The notes: a model not told the origin generated them from the sequence alone. DNA of 64,000 nt from Solirubrobacter pauli (GCF_003633755.1 NZ_RBIL01000001.1:357426-421425), one strand, 5' to 3'; shown: positions 24,218 through 36,148, counted from the stretch's first letter. Made by a program: numbers and translations.

Positions 24218-26281
24218 TCACCCCAGCCGCGCCGCCGTGGCCGCTGCGTCCTGCTCGTCCTTGACGGGCGCGATGCGCACGGTCAGCGCGGCGCGGTTGA
24301 AGCGCTTGGCGCGGGCGATCTGGATCGCGCCGGTCTTGCCCGGGCGCGGGTTGGACGACTGGCCGGAGGCGCGCATGGCGTGGACGCCGGCGCCCGCAGG
24401 ACGGGTGCCGACCGGCACGACGACGTAGCCCGAGCGCTCGCTCTGCACCCACAGGTACTTCACGGAGGCGAGGGAGATCAGGCGCGTGCCGACGACGACG
24501 CTGGAGCCGTCGCGCAGGACGGCCACGATCCGGCCGGCCTTCCCGCCGTAGCTCGGGAACAGCACGTCGGCGGTCAGCCGCGCGTCGCCGCTGCGGCGAG
24601 TCGCGGTCCAGGAGGTCTGGATCCAGTCGCGCGTGAAGCGGTGGGTCACCCGCATCAAGAGCCCGCGGGCGGAGACGGCGCCGGTCACGCGCAGGTCGCT
24701 GAAGGCGCCGGCGTAGGCTCGGCCGACCGACGCGGACGAGATCGCGCCCGCACCGCGCGGGGCCTTCAGCAACGTCAGCGGACGTACGCCGGGAACGACC
24801 TTCGGCCGACCGACCTGCGACGCGGTCACGCGGCGCCCCGCGACGTCGCGGACCATCAGGCCGAACGAGGCGGGCGGGCGGCCGCCGACGTTCGCCGCGA
24901 CCTCCTGCTCACCGTCGAACAGGCGGGCGAGGTCGAGACCGCCGTAGGGGAAGGCATTCTGGTTGACGGCGACGATCGCGGTGTTGTACTTGGGCGTGGT
25001 CACGGCGAGGCGGCCGATGTCCGGGTCGAACGCGTACAGGGCAGGCGGCTCGGTGCCCTTCATCGAGCCCATGCCGGCGTCGACCGCGCGCGCGGCGTTG
25101 GCCATGACGCGCGCAACGGCGAGGCGGGCCGAGCCGGGGCCCTGCGGCACCGTGTTCACGTCGAAGAACAGCGGGTCGGGCACGCCGTCCTTGGCACGGT
25201 CGGCCTGGCGGGCGTAGAAGTCGAAGCCGCGGTCGAGCATGTACTTCGAGTACCGCGCCCACTCGGCGCCCGGGAGCAGCGACTGCGCACCGGTCGCGAC
25301 GCCGATCAGCGCCTCCTGCGTGAGCCCGAGCTTCTTGCCCTGGTGCCAGCGGTCGAAGCCGAGGCCGGAGTCCCAGTTCATGTAGCCGCTGTGCGTCCAG
25401 TAGCCGCTGATCACGCGCTTGATCCACTCCTGCGCGAGACGTCGCGAGCCCGCGGGAAGCGCCGGCATGCCGGCGCGGCGCGCCTGGTCATAGAAGCGCG
25501 TGAAGGTGAGGACGATGTTCGCGTACTCGGCGCTGTCGACGTTCTTGTCGACGTTCAGCGGCAGGTGCGGGAGGTAGTGGAAGCGCATGCCGGGGCCGAA
25601 GTTGCCGATCCGGCCGCCGCCGGCGCGCGCCTGGTCGAAGAAGCGGCGCAGCTGCAGGGCCATGTCGCGCTTGAGCAGCGCGGGGCTGCCGGTCACCGTC
25701 GCGTCCGCGGCGTACATCAGCGAGTACCAGTTCACCTGGTTCAGCCGGATGGTCGGGTAGCGCCAGAACGTCCCGCGCGCGGTGCTCGAGATCGCCTCGC
25801 GGATGGCGTTGACGGTCGAGTCGGGCAGGTCCAGCGCTGCACGCGCGCGGTACGCGTAGACGAGGCCGTCGACCACTTCGGCGTCGAACACGAGGTGCTG
25901 CGAGCCGCGGCCGTTCATCGCGTTCACCCAGCCGGGCGCGTGGAGCTGGCCGACGGCCGGTCTCGTGACGAACGGGCCGCCGCGCTTGACCAGACGAGCG
26001 GCGAGCGCGCGGGCGCGGGCGTCGTTGCGCGCCGGTCCGACGTGGCCCTTCATCGCGGCGACCGCGTGGGTGAGCAGGAGCATCGAGTTCGCCATCGGCT
26101 CGACACCGCCGCCGCCGAGCTTGTAGTAGCCGGCGTCGGCGTCCCAGCGGGAGTCGAGCGTCTGCTCCATGCGGTCCGCAAGCCGGAAGTACGCGGCGTC
26201 GTCGTAGTCGGCGGCGGAGGCCGCGTTGGGCATGGCGAGGGTGAGGGCCGCGGCGGCCGCGGCCAGGAGGGAGCGCTTCAC
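24218..26281 (-). CDS. Secreted protein of unknown function, 687 aa
   Basis: GTG 26281 start with AAAGG twelve bases upstream; the product begins MKRSLLAAAAAALTLAMPNA, a classical signal peptide cleaved near residue 23 (ASA). The mature part looks like an alpha/alpha-toroid (WYSLMYAADATVTG, GYWTHSGYMNWDSGLGFDRW), a fold of polysaccharide lyases and glycosidases, followed by a beta-rich C-terminal region. I cannot name the family or catalytic residues. Probably an exported carbohydrate-active or cell-wall enzyme. Confidence 0.6.
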   Translation of the reverse strand: MKRSLLAAAAAALTLAMPNAASAADYDDAAYFRLADRMEQTLDSRWDADAGYYKLGGGGVEPMANSMLLLTHAVAAMKGHVGPARNDARARALAARLVKRGGPFVTRPAVGQLHAPGWVNAMNGRGSQHLVFDAEVVDGLVYAYRARAALDLPDSTVNAIREAISSTARGTFWRYPTIRLNQVNWYSLMYAADATVTGSPALLKRDMALQLRRFFDQARAGGGRIGNFGPGMRFHYLPHLPLNVDKNVDSAEYANIVLTFTRFYDQARRAGMPALPAGSRRLAQEWIKRVISGYWTHSGYMNWDSGLGFDRWHQGKKLGLTQEALIGVATGAQSLLPGAEWARYSKYMLDRGFDFYARQADRAKDGVPDPLFFDVNTVPQGPGSARLAVARVMANAARAVDAGMGSMKGTEPPALYAFDPDIGRLAVTTPKYNTAIVAVNQNAFPYGGLDLARLFDGEQEVAANVGGRPPASFGLMVRDVAGRRVTASQVGRPKVVPGVRPLTLLKAPRGAGAISSASVGRAYAGAFSDLRVTGAVSARGLLMRVTHRFTRDWIQTSWTATRRSGDARLTADVLFPSYGGKAGRIVAVLRDGSSVVVGTRLISLASVKYLWVQSERSGYVVVPVGTRPAGAGVHAMRASGQSSNPRPGKTGAIQIARAKRFNRAALTVRIAPVKDEQDAAATAARLG

Positions 26282-26435
26282 TTCGGGGCCTTTCGTGGGG
26301 AGTGGCCCAGACGATCCCGGAGCGGCGGGGTGTCGCCTACGCGCCAAGGGTGGAAGCGGCCACCCCCGAGGTGGACCTCGTTCCCACCCCTTGGTGGCCC
26401 ACCTTCGCGTGGCGTCGCGGGTTACGCTCCGTCCC

Positions 26436-27099
26436 GTGCCCGATTCGCCGCTCGACGCCCACGTCGCCACCCCGCAGGACCTGAAGGAGCGGATCGCCGC
26501 CGAGCGCCGCGGCACGCCGTTCCTCGTCTACCGGGACGCGGACGACCTGCAGGTGATCGTCGAGCTCGCGCCGGGCGCCGACCAGCTCACGATCGGCCGC
26601 CGGCCGACGAACGACGTCGTGCTCGACTGGGACAGCGAGATCTCCCGCGTGCACGCGGCGCTGGAGCGGATCGGCGACGACTGGACCGTCGTCGACGACG
26701 GCCTGTCCCACAACGGCACCTACCTCAACGGCGCGCGCGTGACGTCACGGCAGCGGCTCAAGGACGGTGACGTGCTCACGGTCGGCGGCGTCGCGCTCGC
26801 GTTCCGCGCGCCCGCCGGCGAGTCGATGTCACGGCCGACCGTCACCGCGATGGGCCCGCACGTCGGCGAGCTGCTGACGCCGGCGCAGCGACGCGTGCTG
26901 GTGGCGCTGTGCCGCCCGTTCAAGGACTCCACGTACGCGACCCCCGCGACCAACCAGCAGATCGCGGACGAGCTGGTGGTGAGCGTCGACGCGGTGAAGT
27001 CGACGCTGCGGGCGCTGTTCGAGGTCTTCGGCGTGGATGCGCTGCCGCAGAACCAGAAGCGCGCCTCGCTGGCGCTTCAGGCGCTGCGGACGGGCGTGA

Positions 27100-27119
<20 letters not shown>
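26436..27119 (+). CDS. FHA-domain protein with C-terminal winged helix, 227 aa
   Basis: Residues 50-125 are a forkhead-associated domain that binds phosphothreonine: LTIGRRPTNDVVL, SEISRVHAALE and NGTYLNG supply the conserved G-R, S-R-V-H and N-G residues. Residues 140-227 look like a winged-helix DNA-binding part (LLTPAQRRVLVALCRPF, TNQQIADELVVSVDAVKSTL). The gene converges with a Ser/Thr kinase gene, whose stop lies 20 bases inside it, so a kinase/effector partnership is plausible. GTG start at 26436. Confidence 0.85.
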
Positions 27120-29157
<2,038 letters not shown>

Positions 29158-29215
29158 GCTTCCTGTCGTAACGGGCAGGAAGCGTGGATGTGTCGCACTA
29201 ACGCGCGACGAAGAG

Positions 29216-29286
29216 CGGGGGACCGAGGAATCGAACCTCGAGCAAGGGTTTTGGAGACCCCTATGTTCCCGTTACACCAGTCCCCC
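29216..29286 (-). tRNA. tRNA-Trp (CCA)
   Basis: Acceptor GGGGGAC/GTCCCCC, anticodon stem GGGGT/ACCCT with loop CTCCAAA (anticodon CCA), T arm CGAGG-TTCGATT-CCTCG, discriminator G as usual for Trp. Confidence 0.95.
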
Positions 29287-29344
29287 GGGAACGTCGGCCG
29301 CTCATTGTAGTGACCGGCGCGCACGGGTCCATCCGACGCCTTCG

Positions 29345-29358
29345 CGAACATACGTTCG
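29345..29358. promoter_or_regulatory. SOS-box-like palindrome
   Basis: CGAACATACGTTCG is a perfect palindrome matching the Gram-positive LexA box (CGAAC-N4-GTTCG). It lies between tRNA-Trp and tRNA-Leu in a 279-base gap without a convincing gene. A GTG-started frame abuts it but runs into tRNA-Leu. Confidence 0.4.
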
Positions 29359-29565
29359 TGTCATGGGAGCCATCGGATCCGCAGGCCTACCGGCGAGCAC
29401 TGCGTCGATCGTGCGAGGTGGATCTGACGCAGCGTGGCTACGTGAGCCGGGGGGCCGACCCCACCTGGGGTCAGCGAGTACGGACAGATCTCGCACCGCG
29501 CGAGCGTCGCCCTGCTCGACGAGCACGTGGGGCCGAAGGCATGACGCGTACCATGGGCGGCCCCT

Positions 29566-29647
29566 GCGGGCGTGGTGGAATTGGTAGACACGCCGGCTTT
29601 AGGTGCCGGTGCCGCAAGGTGTGGGGGTTCGAGTCCCTCCGCCCGCA
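29566..29647 (+). tRNA. tRNA-Leu (TAG)
   Basis: Acceptor GCGGGCG/CGCCCGC, anticodon stem CCGGC/GCCGG with loop TTTAGGT (anticodon TAG), a long variable arm, T loop TTCGAGT, discriminator A. Class II length of 82 bases. Confidence 0.95.
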
Positions 29648-29721
29648 TCGAGGTGGTTCGTGCAAATTGCGCGCTCGGGCGAGGCTCGTGTCCGGGGGCG
29701 CTTCTAAGTTGTCGCGGTCCC

Positions 29722-30633
29722 ATGCCGAACTACCTGCCGTTCAGCGAGCGCGAGCCGAGCCACGAGTACCGCGACATGTTGCGGGAGATCCGCGACCACG
29801 GCGTGCGCGTGGAGACCAAGCAGGGCGTCGAGGCGCTGGCGGTCGCGGGGCACGCGATGCGGTTCCCGATGCGCAACGGTGCCGCGGTGATCACCGAGCG
29901 GTCGATCGGGAACTTCGCGTCGAAGGCGATCGGCGAGCTGTGCGCGTTCATCAACGGGGCGCGGACGCTGGAGGAGCTCGCGGCGTTCGGGTGCGACTGG
30001 TGGGGGCCGTGGGCCACGGAGAAGAAGTCCGGGTCACGCGGGCTGCGGGCCGGGGATCTCGGGCCGGGCTCGTATGGGCACGCGTTCCACAACTTCACGA
30101 CGAACCTGGACGACGAGGCGGACGAGGGCTTCGACCAGCTGCCGCACCTGATCAAGAAGCTCCAGGACCTGCCGCTGGACCGGACCGCCGTCATGTCACC
30201 GTGGATCCCGCAGGCGAACCATCGCGAGCAGGGCGTGAAGTCGCGGAACACGATCGCGCCCTGCCACGGCTGGATCCACGCGCTGGTGTTCGGGGACAAG
30301 CTGCACCTGATCCACAACCAGCGCTCCGGGGACACGCCGATCGGCGTCCCGAGCAACATGGTCCAGTACAACGCGCTGGGGCTGATGATCGAGCAGCTCA
30401 CGGGGTTCGAGCTCGTCGAGTACGTGCACTGGATCCAGTACGCGCACATCTACGTGAACCAGCTGGACGCCGTCGAGGAGATGCTCGCGCGCGAGCCACG
30501 GCCGCTGCCGACGCTGCGGCTGACGGAGGCGGGCCGGCGGATCACGGACATCCACGACTTCCGCGGCGAGCACTTCGAGCTGGTCGACTACGAGCCGCAC
30601 CCGGCCATCCCCGGCATCCCGGTGACGACGTAG
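29722..30633 (+). CDS. thyA: Thymidylate synthase, ThyA family, 303 aa
   Basis: Makes dTMP from dUMP with methylene-tetrahydrofolate. The catalytic Cys is in APCHGWIHALVF, followed by the phosphate/substrate loop QRSGDTPIGVPSN and EYVHWIQYAHIYVNQ near the C-terminus. The Asn of GVPSN corresponds to the residue that selects dUMP over dCMP and is kept, arguing against a hydroxymethylase. The N-terminal part is divergent from E. coli ThyA. It is the first gene of a six-gene operon and is followed two bases later by folA. Confidence 0.9.
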   Translation: MPNYLPFSEREPSHEYRDMLREIRDHGVRVETKQGVEALAVAGHAMRFPMRNGAAVITERSIGNFASKAIGELCAFINGARTLEELAAFGCDWWGPWATEKKSGSRGLRAGDLGPGSYGHAFHNFTTNLDDEADEGFDQLPHLIKKLQDLPLDRTAVMSPWIPQANHREQGVKSRNTIAPCHGWIHALVFGDKLHLIHNQRSGDTPIGVPSNMVQYNALGLMIEQLTGFELVEYVHWIQYAHIYVNQLDAVEEMLAREPRPLPTLRLTEAGRRITDIHDFRGEHFELVDYEPHPAIPGIPVTT

Positions 30634-30635
30634 CC

Positions 30636-31127
30636 GTGCTGTCGCTGATCGTCGCCAAGAGCCGCAACGACGTGATCGGCAGGGACGGCCAGCTGCCGTG
30701 GCATCTGCCGACGGACCTGCGGCGGTTCAAGGAGCTGACCACCGGCCACACGGTGGTGATGGGCCGCAAGACGTTCGACTCGCTGCCGCCCAAGGTGCGG
30801 CCGCTGCCGAACCGGCACAACATCGTGCTCAGCCGGGACGCGAGCTACGCGCCGGCCGCGGGCGTGACCGTCGAGGCCTCGCTCGAGGCGGCGATCGAGG
30901 CGGCCCCACGGGACCGGGACTGCTTCGTCATCGGCGGCGCCGAGGCGTACGCGACCGCGCTCGCGATCGCCGACCGCCTGTACATCACCGAGGTGGACTC
31001 CGACGTCGACGGCGACGTGCACTTCCCGCCGGTCCCCCAGGACGAGTGGGAGTGCGTCGAGGAAAGCGCGCCGATCGTCGAGGACGACCACGAGTACCGC
31101 TTCCGCACGTACGAGCGGCGCCGATGA
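30636..31127 (+). CDS. folA: Dihydrofolate reductase, 163 aa
   Basis: Reduces dihydrofolate, the by-product of ThyA, with NADPH. LIVAKSRNDVIGRDGQLPWH is the N-terminal signature with the LPWH loop; LRRFKELTTGHTVVMGRKT and CFVIGGAEAY (NADPH-binding IGG) follow. GTG 30636, two bases after the thyA stop, so translation is coupled. The stop overlaps the next ATG by four bases. Confidence 0.95.
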   Translation: MLSLIVAKSRNDVIGRDGQLPWHLPTDLRRFKELTTGHTVVMGRKTFDSLPPKVRPLPNRHNIVLSRDASYAPAAGVTVEASLEAAIEAAPRDRDCFVIGGAEAYATALAIADRLYITEVDSDVDGDVHFPPVPQDEWECVEESAPIVEDDHEYRFRTYERRR

Positions 31128-31573
31128 CCGCGCTCTACAACCTCGAGGCCGCGCGCACCGACGCGCAGCGCGAGAAGATGGAGCGGCTCGAGGCGGCGGG
31201 CATCTGCATCTTCTGCCGCGAGCACTTCGAGGCGCACAACAGCGAGCCGGTCGAGTTCGAGGGCGAGCACTGGTTCGTGACGCGCAACGCGTATCCGTAC
31301 GCGGGCACGGTCGCGCACTTCCTGCTCGTGCCGCAGCGGCACGTGTCGTCGTTCGACGAGCTGCCGGACGAGGCGGGCGCGGAGCTGTGGGCGCTGCGGC
31401 GCCGGTTGAAGGCTCAGTACGCACCGCTGGCGGTCGCGACGGTCGAGCGCAGCGGCGACATGCGCTACAACGGCGGCAGCATCGCGCACCTGCACGTGCA
31501 TTTCGTGGTGCTGGACGAGTCACCGGCGAAGACCGTGCGCTTCAAGGTCAGCGCGACGGCCCAGGGCGAGTAA
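31124..31573 (+). CDS. HIT-family protein, 149 aa
   Basis: Histidine-triad nucleotide hydrolase/transferase. HLHVHFVV carries the H-x-H-x-H catalytic triad; HFLLVPQRHVSSFDEL is the first conserved block. An N-terminal C-x2-C (CIFC) suggests a zinc site as in several HIT proteins. It sits in the dTMP operon with a four-base overlap to folA; the substrate is unknown. Confidence 0.9.
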   Translation: MTALYNLEAARTDAQREKMERLEAAGICIFCREHFEAHNSEPVEFEGEHWFVTRNAYPYAGTVAHFLLVPQRHVSSFDELPDEAGAELWALRRRLKAQYAPLAVATVERSGDMRYNGGSIAHLHVHFVVLDESPAKTVRFKVSATAQGE

Positions 31574-31581
31574 GGACGACG

Positions 31582-32169
31582 ATGGCGATCAGCAGCGGGA
31601 TCTTCAGCTCCGAGCCGGCCTTCGCGGACCGGCACATCGACTCGCTCGAGCACCTGGCGGAGCTGATCGTGCACCTGAAGGGCATCGGCCTGCGGATCGT
31701 GCTCACCTCCGGCTCGTTCGACCTGATCCACCTCGGGCACGTCAAGTACCTGGCCAAGGCCAAGCAACTGGGCGACGTGCTGGTGGTCGGCGTGGACAGC
31801 GACGCGAAGATCCAGGCCCGCAAAGGGCCGGACCGCCCGCTCGTCCCGGAAGGTGAGCGCCTGGAGATGCTCGCGCACCAGCGGCCGGTGGACGTCCTGT
31901 TCCTCAAGGGCCCGGACGAGGAGCGCTGGGGCCTGATCAAGGCGGTCAGCCCGGACGTGCTCGTCCTCACCGAGGACCACTCGTACACCGAGGCGGAGCT
32001 CGAGGAGCTCGGGACGATCTGCGGACGCGTCGAGGTGCTCGAGCGCCAGGCGTCGGTGACCACCAGCGAGCGCATCCGGCAGCTGTACATGCACCTCGGG
32101 GAGCGGCTCGGTCCGCAGCTCGCCAAGGTCCTGCCCAACCTCATAGACGAGACGCTCAAGCGGTCGTGA
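31582..32169 (+). CDS. Cytidylyltransferase-like nucleotidyltransferase, 195 aa
   Basis: Rossmann-type nucleotidyltransferase: LTSGSFDLIHLGHVKYL holds the H-x-G-H signature, VVGVDSDAKIQARKGPDRPL the second block, and TTSERIRQLY the T-S-x-R region. It resembles the C-terminal domain of HldE and glycerol-3-phosphate cytidylyltransferase, but without the sugar kinase. Eight bases after the HIT gene; AAGGA ribosome site. The substrate is not predictable. Confidence 0.8.
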   Translation: MAISSGIFSSEPAFADRHIDSLEHLAELIVHLKGIGLRIVLTSGSFDLIHLGHVKYLAKAKQLGDVLVVGVDSDAKIQARKGPDRPLVPEGERLEMLAHQRPVDVLFLKGPDEERWGLIKAVSPDVLVLTEDHSYTEAELEELGTICGRVEVLERQASVTTSERIRQLYMHLGERLGPQLAKVLPNLIDETLKRS

Positions 32170-33002
32170 GCACGGCGGTCGTCGCGTACGTCCCGGTCCT
32201 GCACGAGGGCTACCGGCGCTTCTTCGAGGCGCACGCGGCCCCCGGGACGGACGCGTACGTGATCGGTCCCGCGCTCTATGAGGACTACCGCCCGCTGGCG
32301 AAGGACGTCCGCGCGCTGGACGCCGACCTCGTCGCCAAGGCGGTCGCCGCGTGGGACGTCTTCGCGCACGTCGAGGTGCTCACGCCGGAACGGGCCACCG
32401 CCCTCGCCGAAGCGCGCACCAGCCTGGTGATGCCCGACGAGGACGTCAGCCACCAGGTCGCCGACCGCTACTTCGTGCAGCGCTGTGAGGTCCGCTTCGA
32501 CACGGTCTTCCTGCGCTGGGACCGCCGGCGCACGCTCCGGCTGGAGCGCCCGCAGGTCCCCACCGTGCCGATCGAGTCGGCGATCGCCGACATCCAGGGC
32601 GCCGCCGAGGCGCGAGCCGCCCAGAGCATCGACTGGTGGCGCCAGGTCGGCGCGGCGATGCGGCTCGCGGACGGTGAGATCCGCGCCGCCGCCAACGTGC
32701 ACGACCCGCATCCGCTGAGCCCGTACGTGTCCGGCGACCCGCGCAGCAACCTGTACAAGGGCGTCGGCTACGAGCTGTCGACCGCCACGCACGCCGAAGC
32801 CCGACTCATCGCCGAGGCCGCGCGCGAGGGCCGCAGCACCGAGGGCGCCGTGCTGTACGTGACCGACTTCCCCTGCCCGCCGTGCGCCCGGCTGATCGCC
32901 GCCGCCGGCGTCTCCCGCCTGTACTACCGCGACGGCTACGCGGTGCTCGACGGCGAGGCGATCCTGCGCGCCGCCGGCGTGGACATCCTGCAAGCGGCAT
33001 GA
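32166..33002 (+). CDS. dCMP/CMP-deaminase-like protein with long N-terminus, 278 aa
   Basis: The C-terminal 90 residues form a zinc-dependent deaminase: THAEARLIAEAAREG (His and catalytic Glu) and TDFPCPPCARLIAAAGV (two Cys ligands). The N-terminal 170 residues have no clear family (YVPVLHEGYRRFFEAHA) and may be a second nucleotide-binding domain. It would supply dUMP for ThyA if dCMP is the substrate. GTG 32166 in a GTGA overlap. Confidence 0.8.
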   Translation: MSTAVVAYVPVLHEGYRRFFEAHAAPGTDAYVIGPALYEDYRPLAKDVRALDADLVAKAVAAWDVFAHVEVLTPERATALAEARTSLVMPDEDVSHQVADRYFVQRCEVRFDTVFLRWDRRRTLRLERPQVPTVPIESAIADIQGAAEARAAQSIDWWRQVGAAMRLADGEIRAAANVHDPHPLSPYVSGDPRSNLYKGVGYELSTATHAEARLIAEAAREGRSTEGAVLYVTDFPCPPCARLIAAAGVSRLYYRDGYAVLDGEAILRAAGVDILQAA

Positions 33003-33670
33003 GCCCGCTGAACGGGTACATCTCGACGGCGCTGACCAACGCCGACACGCAGGCACGCCTCGCGATCGACGCGACCGTCAGCGCGATCCGCGCCGCCGCG
33101 GGCGACGCGCTCGACGTCTACTTCCCCGGCGACTTCACCGACCCGGTCCGCGACGCGCACGTCTCCCCCGCGGACGTCTTCCGGATCGACCGCGAGCGCG
33201 TCAAGGGCGCCGACGTGATCTTCCTGCTCGCGCACACGCCCAGCATCGGCGTCGGGCAGGAGCTGACGATGGCGCTCGAGTCGCTGACGCCGATCGTGCT
33301 GATCGCGCCGCGCGGCACGCGCGTGAGCCGAATGGCCCTCGGCGTGCCGACCGACCTGGTCGAGGTGCGCTACGACGGCGACGAGGACCTGCGGGCGCAG
33401 CTGCGCGCCGCGATCGCCGCGCTCCGCCCGCGGCTGGAAGAGCGCCGCGCCGCGCTCGCGGCCCTGGACGCGAACGTGACCGGCGCGAAGATCCGCGCGC
33501 ACCGTGAGCAGCGGCAGCTCACCCGCGCGGAGCTCGCGGACCGAATCGGCCTGACCGAGGTCGGGGTCGCGCACCTCGAGGAGGCCTCGGACCGCCAGGG
33601 CGATCCGAGCCTCACGCAACTGCGGCGGATCGCCGCGGTGCTCGGGGTGCGCGCCGCCGATCTCGTTTAG
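32999..33670 (+). CDS. Deoxyribosyltransferase-like protein fused to an HTH, 223 aa
   Basis: Residues 1-135 resemble nucleoside 2-deoxyribosyltransferases: [10 protein letters not shown], a strand, and [20 protein letters not shown] with the Glu of the active site. Residues 160-223 are a Cro/C1-type helix-turn-helix ([20 protein letters not shown]). Such a fusion could sense a nucleotide and regulate its own operon. ATGA overlap with the deaminase; its stop overlaps the convergent phosphodiesterase stop. Confidence 0.75.
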   Translation: MSPLNGYISTALTNADTQARLAIDATVSAIRAAAGDALDVYFPGDFTDPVRDAHVSPADVFRIDRERVKGADVIFLLAHTPSIGVGQELTMALESLTPIVLIAPRGTRVSRMALGVPTDLVEVRYDGDEDLRAQLRAAIAALRPRLEERRAALAALDANVTGAKIRAHREQRQLTRAELADRIGLTEVGVAHLEEASDRQGDPSLTQLRRIAAVLGVRAADLV

Positions 33671-35952
33671 CGCGCGCGCACCGTCACGGCCTTCGAGCGG
33701 GTCCCGCTCTTGAGCGTCAGGACGACCTTCGGCGCCTTCTTGAGGCGCTTCGCGGACTTCAGGCGGAACGTGGCCTTGCCCGTGCCGGCGACCCGCTTGG
33801 CGGCCTTGGTGCCCTGCAGGCGGGCGCTGCCCTTGAAGGTCGAGGTCGGGACGACGGTCTTGATCGTGCAGACGATCGACTTGCCGTCGTTGGACAGGTC
33901 GCAGGTGACCTTCACGTCGAGCGTGTCGCCCTTCTCGCCCTTGGGGCCCTGCGGGCCGGCGGGGCCGACCGGACCGAGCGGGCCGGCAGCACCGACCGGG
34001 CCGACGGGACCGGGCGCACCGTCGTTGCCCGCGGGACCGGCGGGACCCGCCGGACCGGCCGGGCCCTGGATCGGCGCGCCCGGCACGCTCGGGCCGTCGC
34101 CCTCGGCGGCCCGCAGCGCGGTCGCGTCCTCGACCAGGCGCTCAGCGACGGCCTCACCCAGCTCGGACTCGTGCGCGCGCACGGCGTCCAGCAGCCGCTT
34201 CCAGGAGTGCGACAACGCCATCTCGAGCAGCAGCACGCGCTGGGCGTTCGGGATCCCGCGCTTGGTGGCGACGAGCGAGGCGACGCCGGTGACGGTCGGC
34301 GCGACCGTGAACGTCGCCGTCGCCGCGGCCGTCTCGCCCGCGGACGAGCGCGCGGAGAGCTCGACCGTGTGCGTGCCGAGCGCCAGGTCGTCGGCGCGGA
34401 CGACCGCGCCCTCGGCGACGGGCTTGCCGTCCAGCGTCGCCGTCGCGACCGAGTCGGACGTGTCGAACGCGAGCGTCAGCACGTCCCCGCGCGTGAGCAC
34501 CGCGCCGTCGACCGGGGCCGCGATCACCGCGCGCGGCGGGTTCGGCACGCCGCCCTGGCGGTAGCGCGCGTTCCAGCCATCGAGCGTGCCGGGCTTGTTG
34601 GTGATGATGCCGTCGACGCCGGCGTCGCGCATCTGCAGCCACGTGTCCGGGCTGTCGACCGTGTACGGCATGACCGCGATGCCGGCGGCGTTGAGGTCGG
34701 CCACCACCGAGCGGCGCGCGGAGAGCGCGTTCCAGTCCGGGTTGTAGGCGATCGCGTGCAGGCCGCGTGCGACCGCGACGGGGTCGGCGTCGATCGACCC
34801 GCGCAGCAGGCCGAGGCGCAGCTGCGGCTCGATCGCGTAGGCGTCGCGCAGCACCTGCTCGTCGAAGCTCTGCAGCAGGACGCGGCCGAGCATCCCGCGC
34901 GCCTTGATCATGCCGATGATCGTCTCCACCTGCGCGCGGGTCTCGGGACCCTTGATCTCGAGCAGCAGGTCGGCGGCCTGGCGCTGGACCTGATCGAGCG
35001 CGGCGGAGAGGCGCGGCAGCGGCTCGCCCTTGTGGACCGGCGAGAACCACTCGCCCGCCTCGAGCGTGTCCAGCACGGACGAGGTGAGCGTGTTGAGCGC
35101 GCCCGTGCCGGCGGTCGTGCGGTCGACGGTGTCGTCGTGCAGGACGTACGGGATGCCGTCGGCGCTGGTGGACACGTCGATCTCGACCCAGTCGGCGCCC
35201 GCGCGCGACCCGGCGTCCATGGCCACGAGCGTGTTCTCGGGCGTGATCGCCGAGTAGCCGCGGTGGGCGATGATCGCGGGCGTCGTCGTGCGGTCGTCCG
35301 GGCGGACGAGCGGCTCGGCGTCCAGCGGCGTGACGACCACGTCGTCGAACGAGACGACCGAGCCGTTGACGACGAAGCCCAGGCGGCCGTCGGCGGAGCG
35401 CTGGAGCACCTTCGCCTCCTGCACCAGCACGCCGTTGAAGAACCAGCGCGCCTTGGCGCCGAAGACCTCGAGCTTCACGCGCACGTCCTTGCCGGTGCCG
35501 GCGGCCGTCGGCGCGGGCGCGGTGGCGGGCACGTTCCAGGCGTTGGCGGTCGTGCGCTGGGCGAGCTCGGTGCCGTTGGCGGCGGTGGTGTTGGAGCGCA
35601 TCGCGGCGTGCCACCACGGCGTCGAGCCGTCCAGCGGCATGTCCAGGCCGAGCGCGGTCCAGCGCGTGCCGTCGTTGTTGACCAGCGACTCGAAGCGGAC
35701 GGTCGCCTCGAAGCGGTAGTTCTCCAGGCGCGGGCCGAACGTCAGCCGGGAGATCTGCGCGGACGACGTCGACCGGCCGACGAGCCGCCCGTCGGTGACC
35801 GACCACGTGCCTTCACGCGCAGTCCAGCCGGCGGGCAGGGCGCCGCCGTCGAAGTGCTCGTCGATGACCGGGTCGGCGGCGAGTGCGGAGGAGGGCAGCG
35901 TCATGGCGCAGGCCAGCGCGGCGAGGAGCGCGCGAGATGATCGTTTCGACAC
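33667..35952 (-). CDS. Secreted glycerophosphodiester phosphodiesterase with collagen-like repeat, 761 aa
   Basis: Signal peptide [20 protein letters not shown]; a laminin-G-like sandwich at residues 30-200; a GDPD TIM barrel at 230-480 with [13 protein letters not shown] (His, Arg, Glu of the site), [10 protein letters not shown] and HDDTVDRTT; an Ig-like strand region; a G-x-y run near 645-690 ([20 protein letters not shown]); and a basic C-terminal domain. It hydrolyses glycerophosphodiesters outside the cell. GTG start at 35952. Confidence 0.85.
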   Translation of the reverse strand: MSKRSSRALLAALACAMTLPSSALAADPVIDEHFDGGALPAGWTAREGTWSVTDGRLVGRSTSSAQISRLTFGPRLENYRFEATVRFESLVNNDGTRWTALGLDMPLDGSTPWWHAAMRSNTTAANGTELAQRTTANAWNVPATAPAPTAAGTGKDVRVKLEVFGAKARWFFNGVLVQEAKVLQRSADGRLGFVVNGSVVSFDDVVVTPLDAEPLVRPDDRTTTPAIIAHRGYSAITPENTLVAMDAGSRAGADWVEIDVSTSADGIPYVLHDDTVDRTTAGTGALNTLTSSVLDTLEAGEWFSPVHKGEPLPRLSAALDQVQRQAADLLLEIKGPETRAQVETIIGMIKARGMLGRVLLQSFDEQVLRDAYAIEPQLRLGLLRGSIDADPVAVARGLHAIAYNPDWNALSARRSVVADLNAAGIAVMPYTVDSPDTWLQMRDAGVDGIITNKPGTLDGWNARYRQGGVPNPPRAVIAAPVDGAVLTRGDVLTLAFDTSDSVATATLDGKPVAEGAVVRADDLALGTHTVELSARSSAGETAAATATFTVAPTVTGVASLVATKRGIPNAQRVLLLEMALSHSWKRLLDAVRAHESELGEAVAERLVEDATALRAAEGDGPSVPGAPIQGPAGPAGPAGPAGNDGAPGPVGPVGAAGPLGPVGPAGPQGPKGEKGDTLDVKVTCDLSNDGKSIVCTIKTVVPTSTFKGSARLQGTKAAKRVAGTGKATFRLKSAKRLKKAPKVVLTLKSGTRSKAVTVRAR

Positions 35953-36072
35953 GGCGGGCGAAGCTATTCCCGCCGCGGCGCCGACTCGTGAAGAGGTTGT
36001 GAGTCGTACGAGTGTCCATCCCGGCTCAGAAGCACCGGTTTCTTGCCGACAACTCAGCTCAACAGGGTTGAC

Positions 36073-36148
36073 AAAGGCAAACCCGCCGTGAGGCGGGGAC
36101 GCAAAGCTTGAGGTCTCCACGGAGGGAGATAGCTCGGCCGCCGACTTT
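36073..36148 (+). promoter_or_regulatory. Cyclic-di-GMP-I (GEMM) riboswitch
   Basis: GCAAACC (36077-36083), then CGCC-GTGA-GGCG, then GGGACGCAAAGC (36096-36107) match the GEMM-I aptamer's conserved core and first hairpin. The second part, GAGGTCTCC...AGCTCGGCC, fits the receptor helix. It lies 40 bases upstream of the RBS hairpin of the subtilase. The direction of the switch cannot be told from sequence alone. Confidence 0.85.

Noticed and set aside
29358-29565. GTG-started frame after the LexA-type box
   Set aside because: It runs through tRNA-Leu, has mixed third positions and no recognisable domain.
29722-30633. ThyA homolog as a dCMP hydroxymethylase
   Set aside because: The Asn that selects dUMP is kept (GVPSN) and folA follows directly, so a normal thymidylate synthase is more likely.
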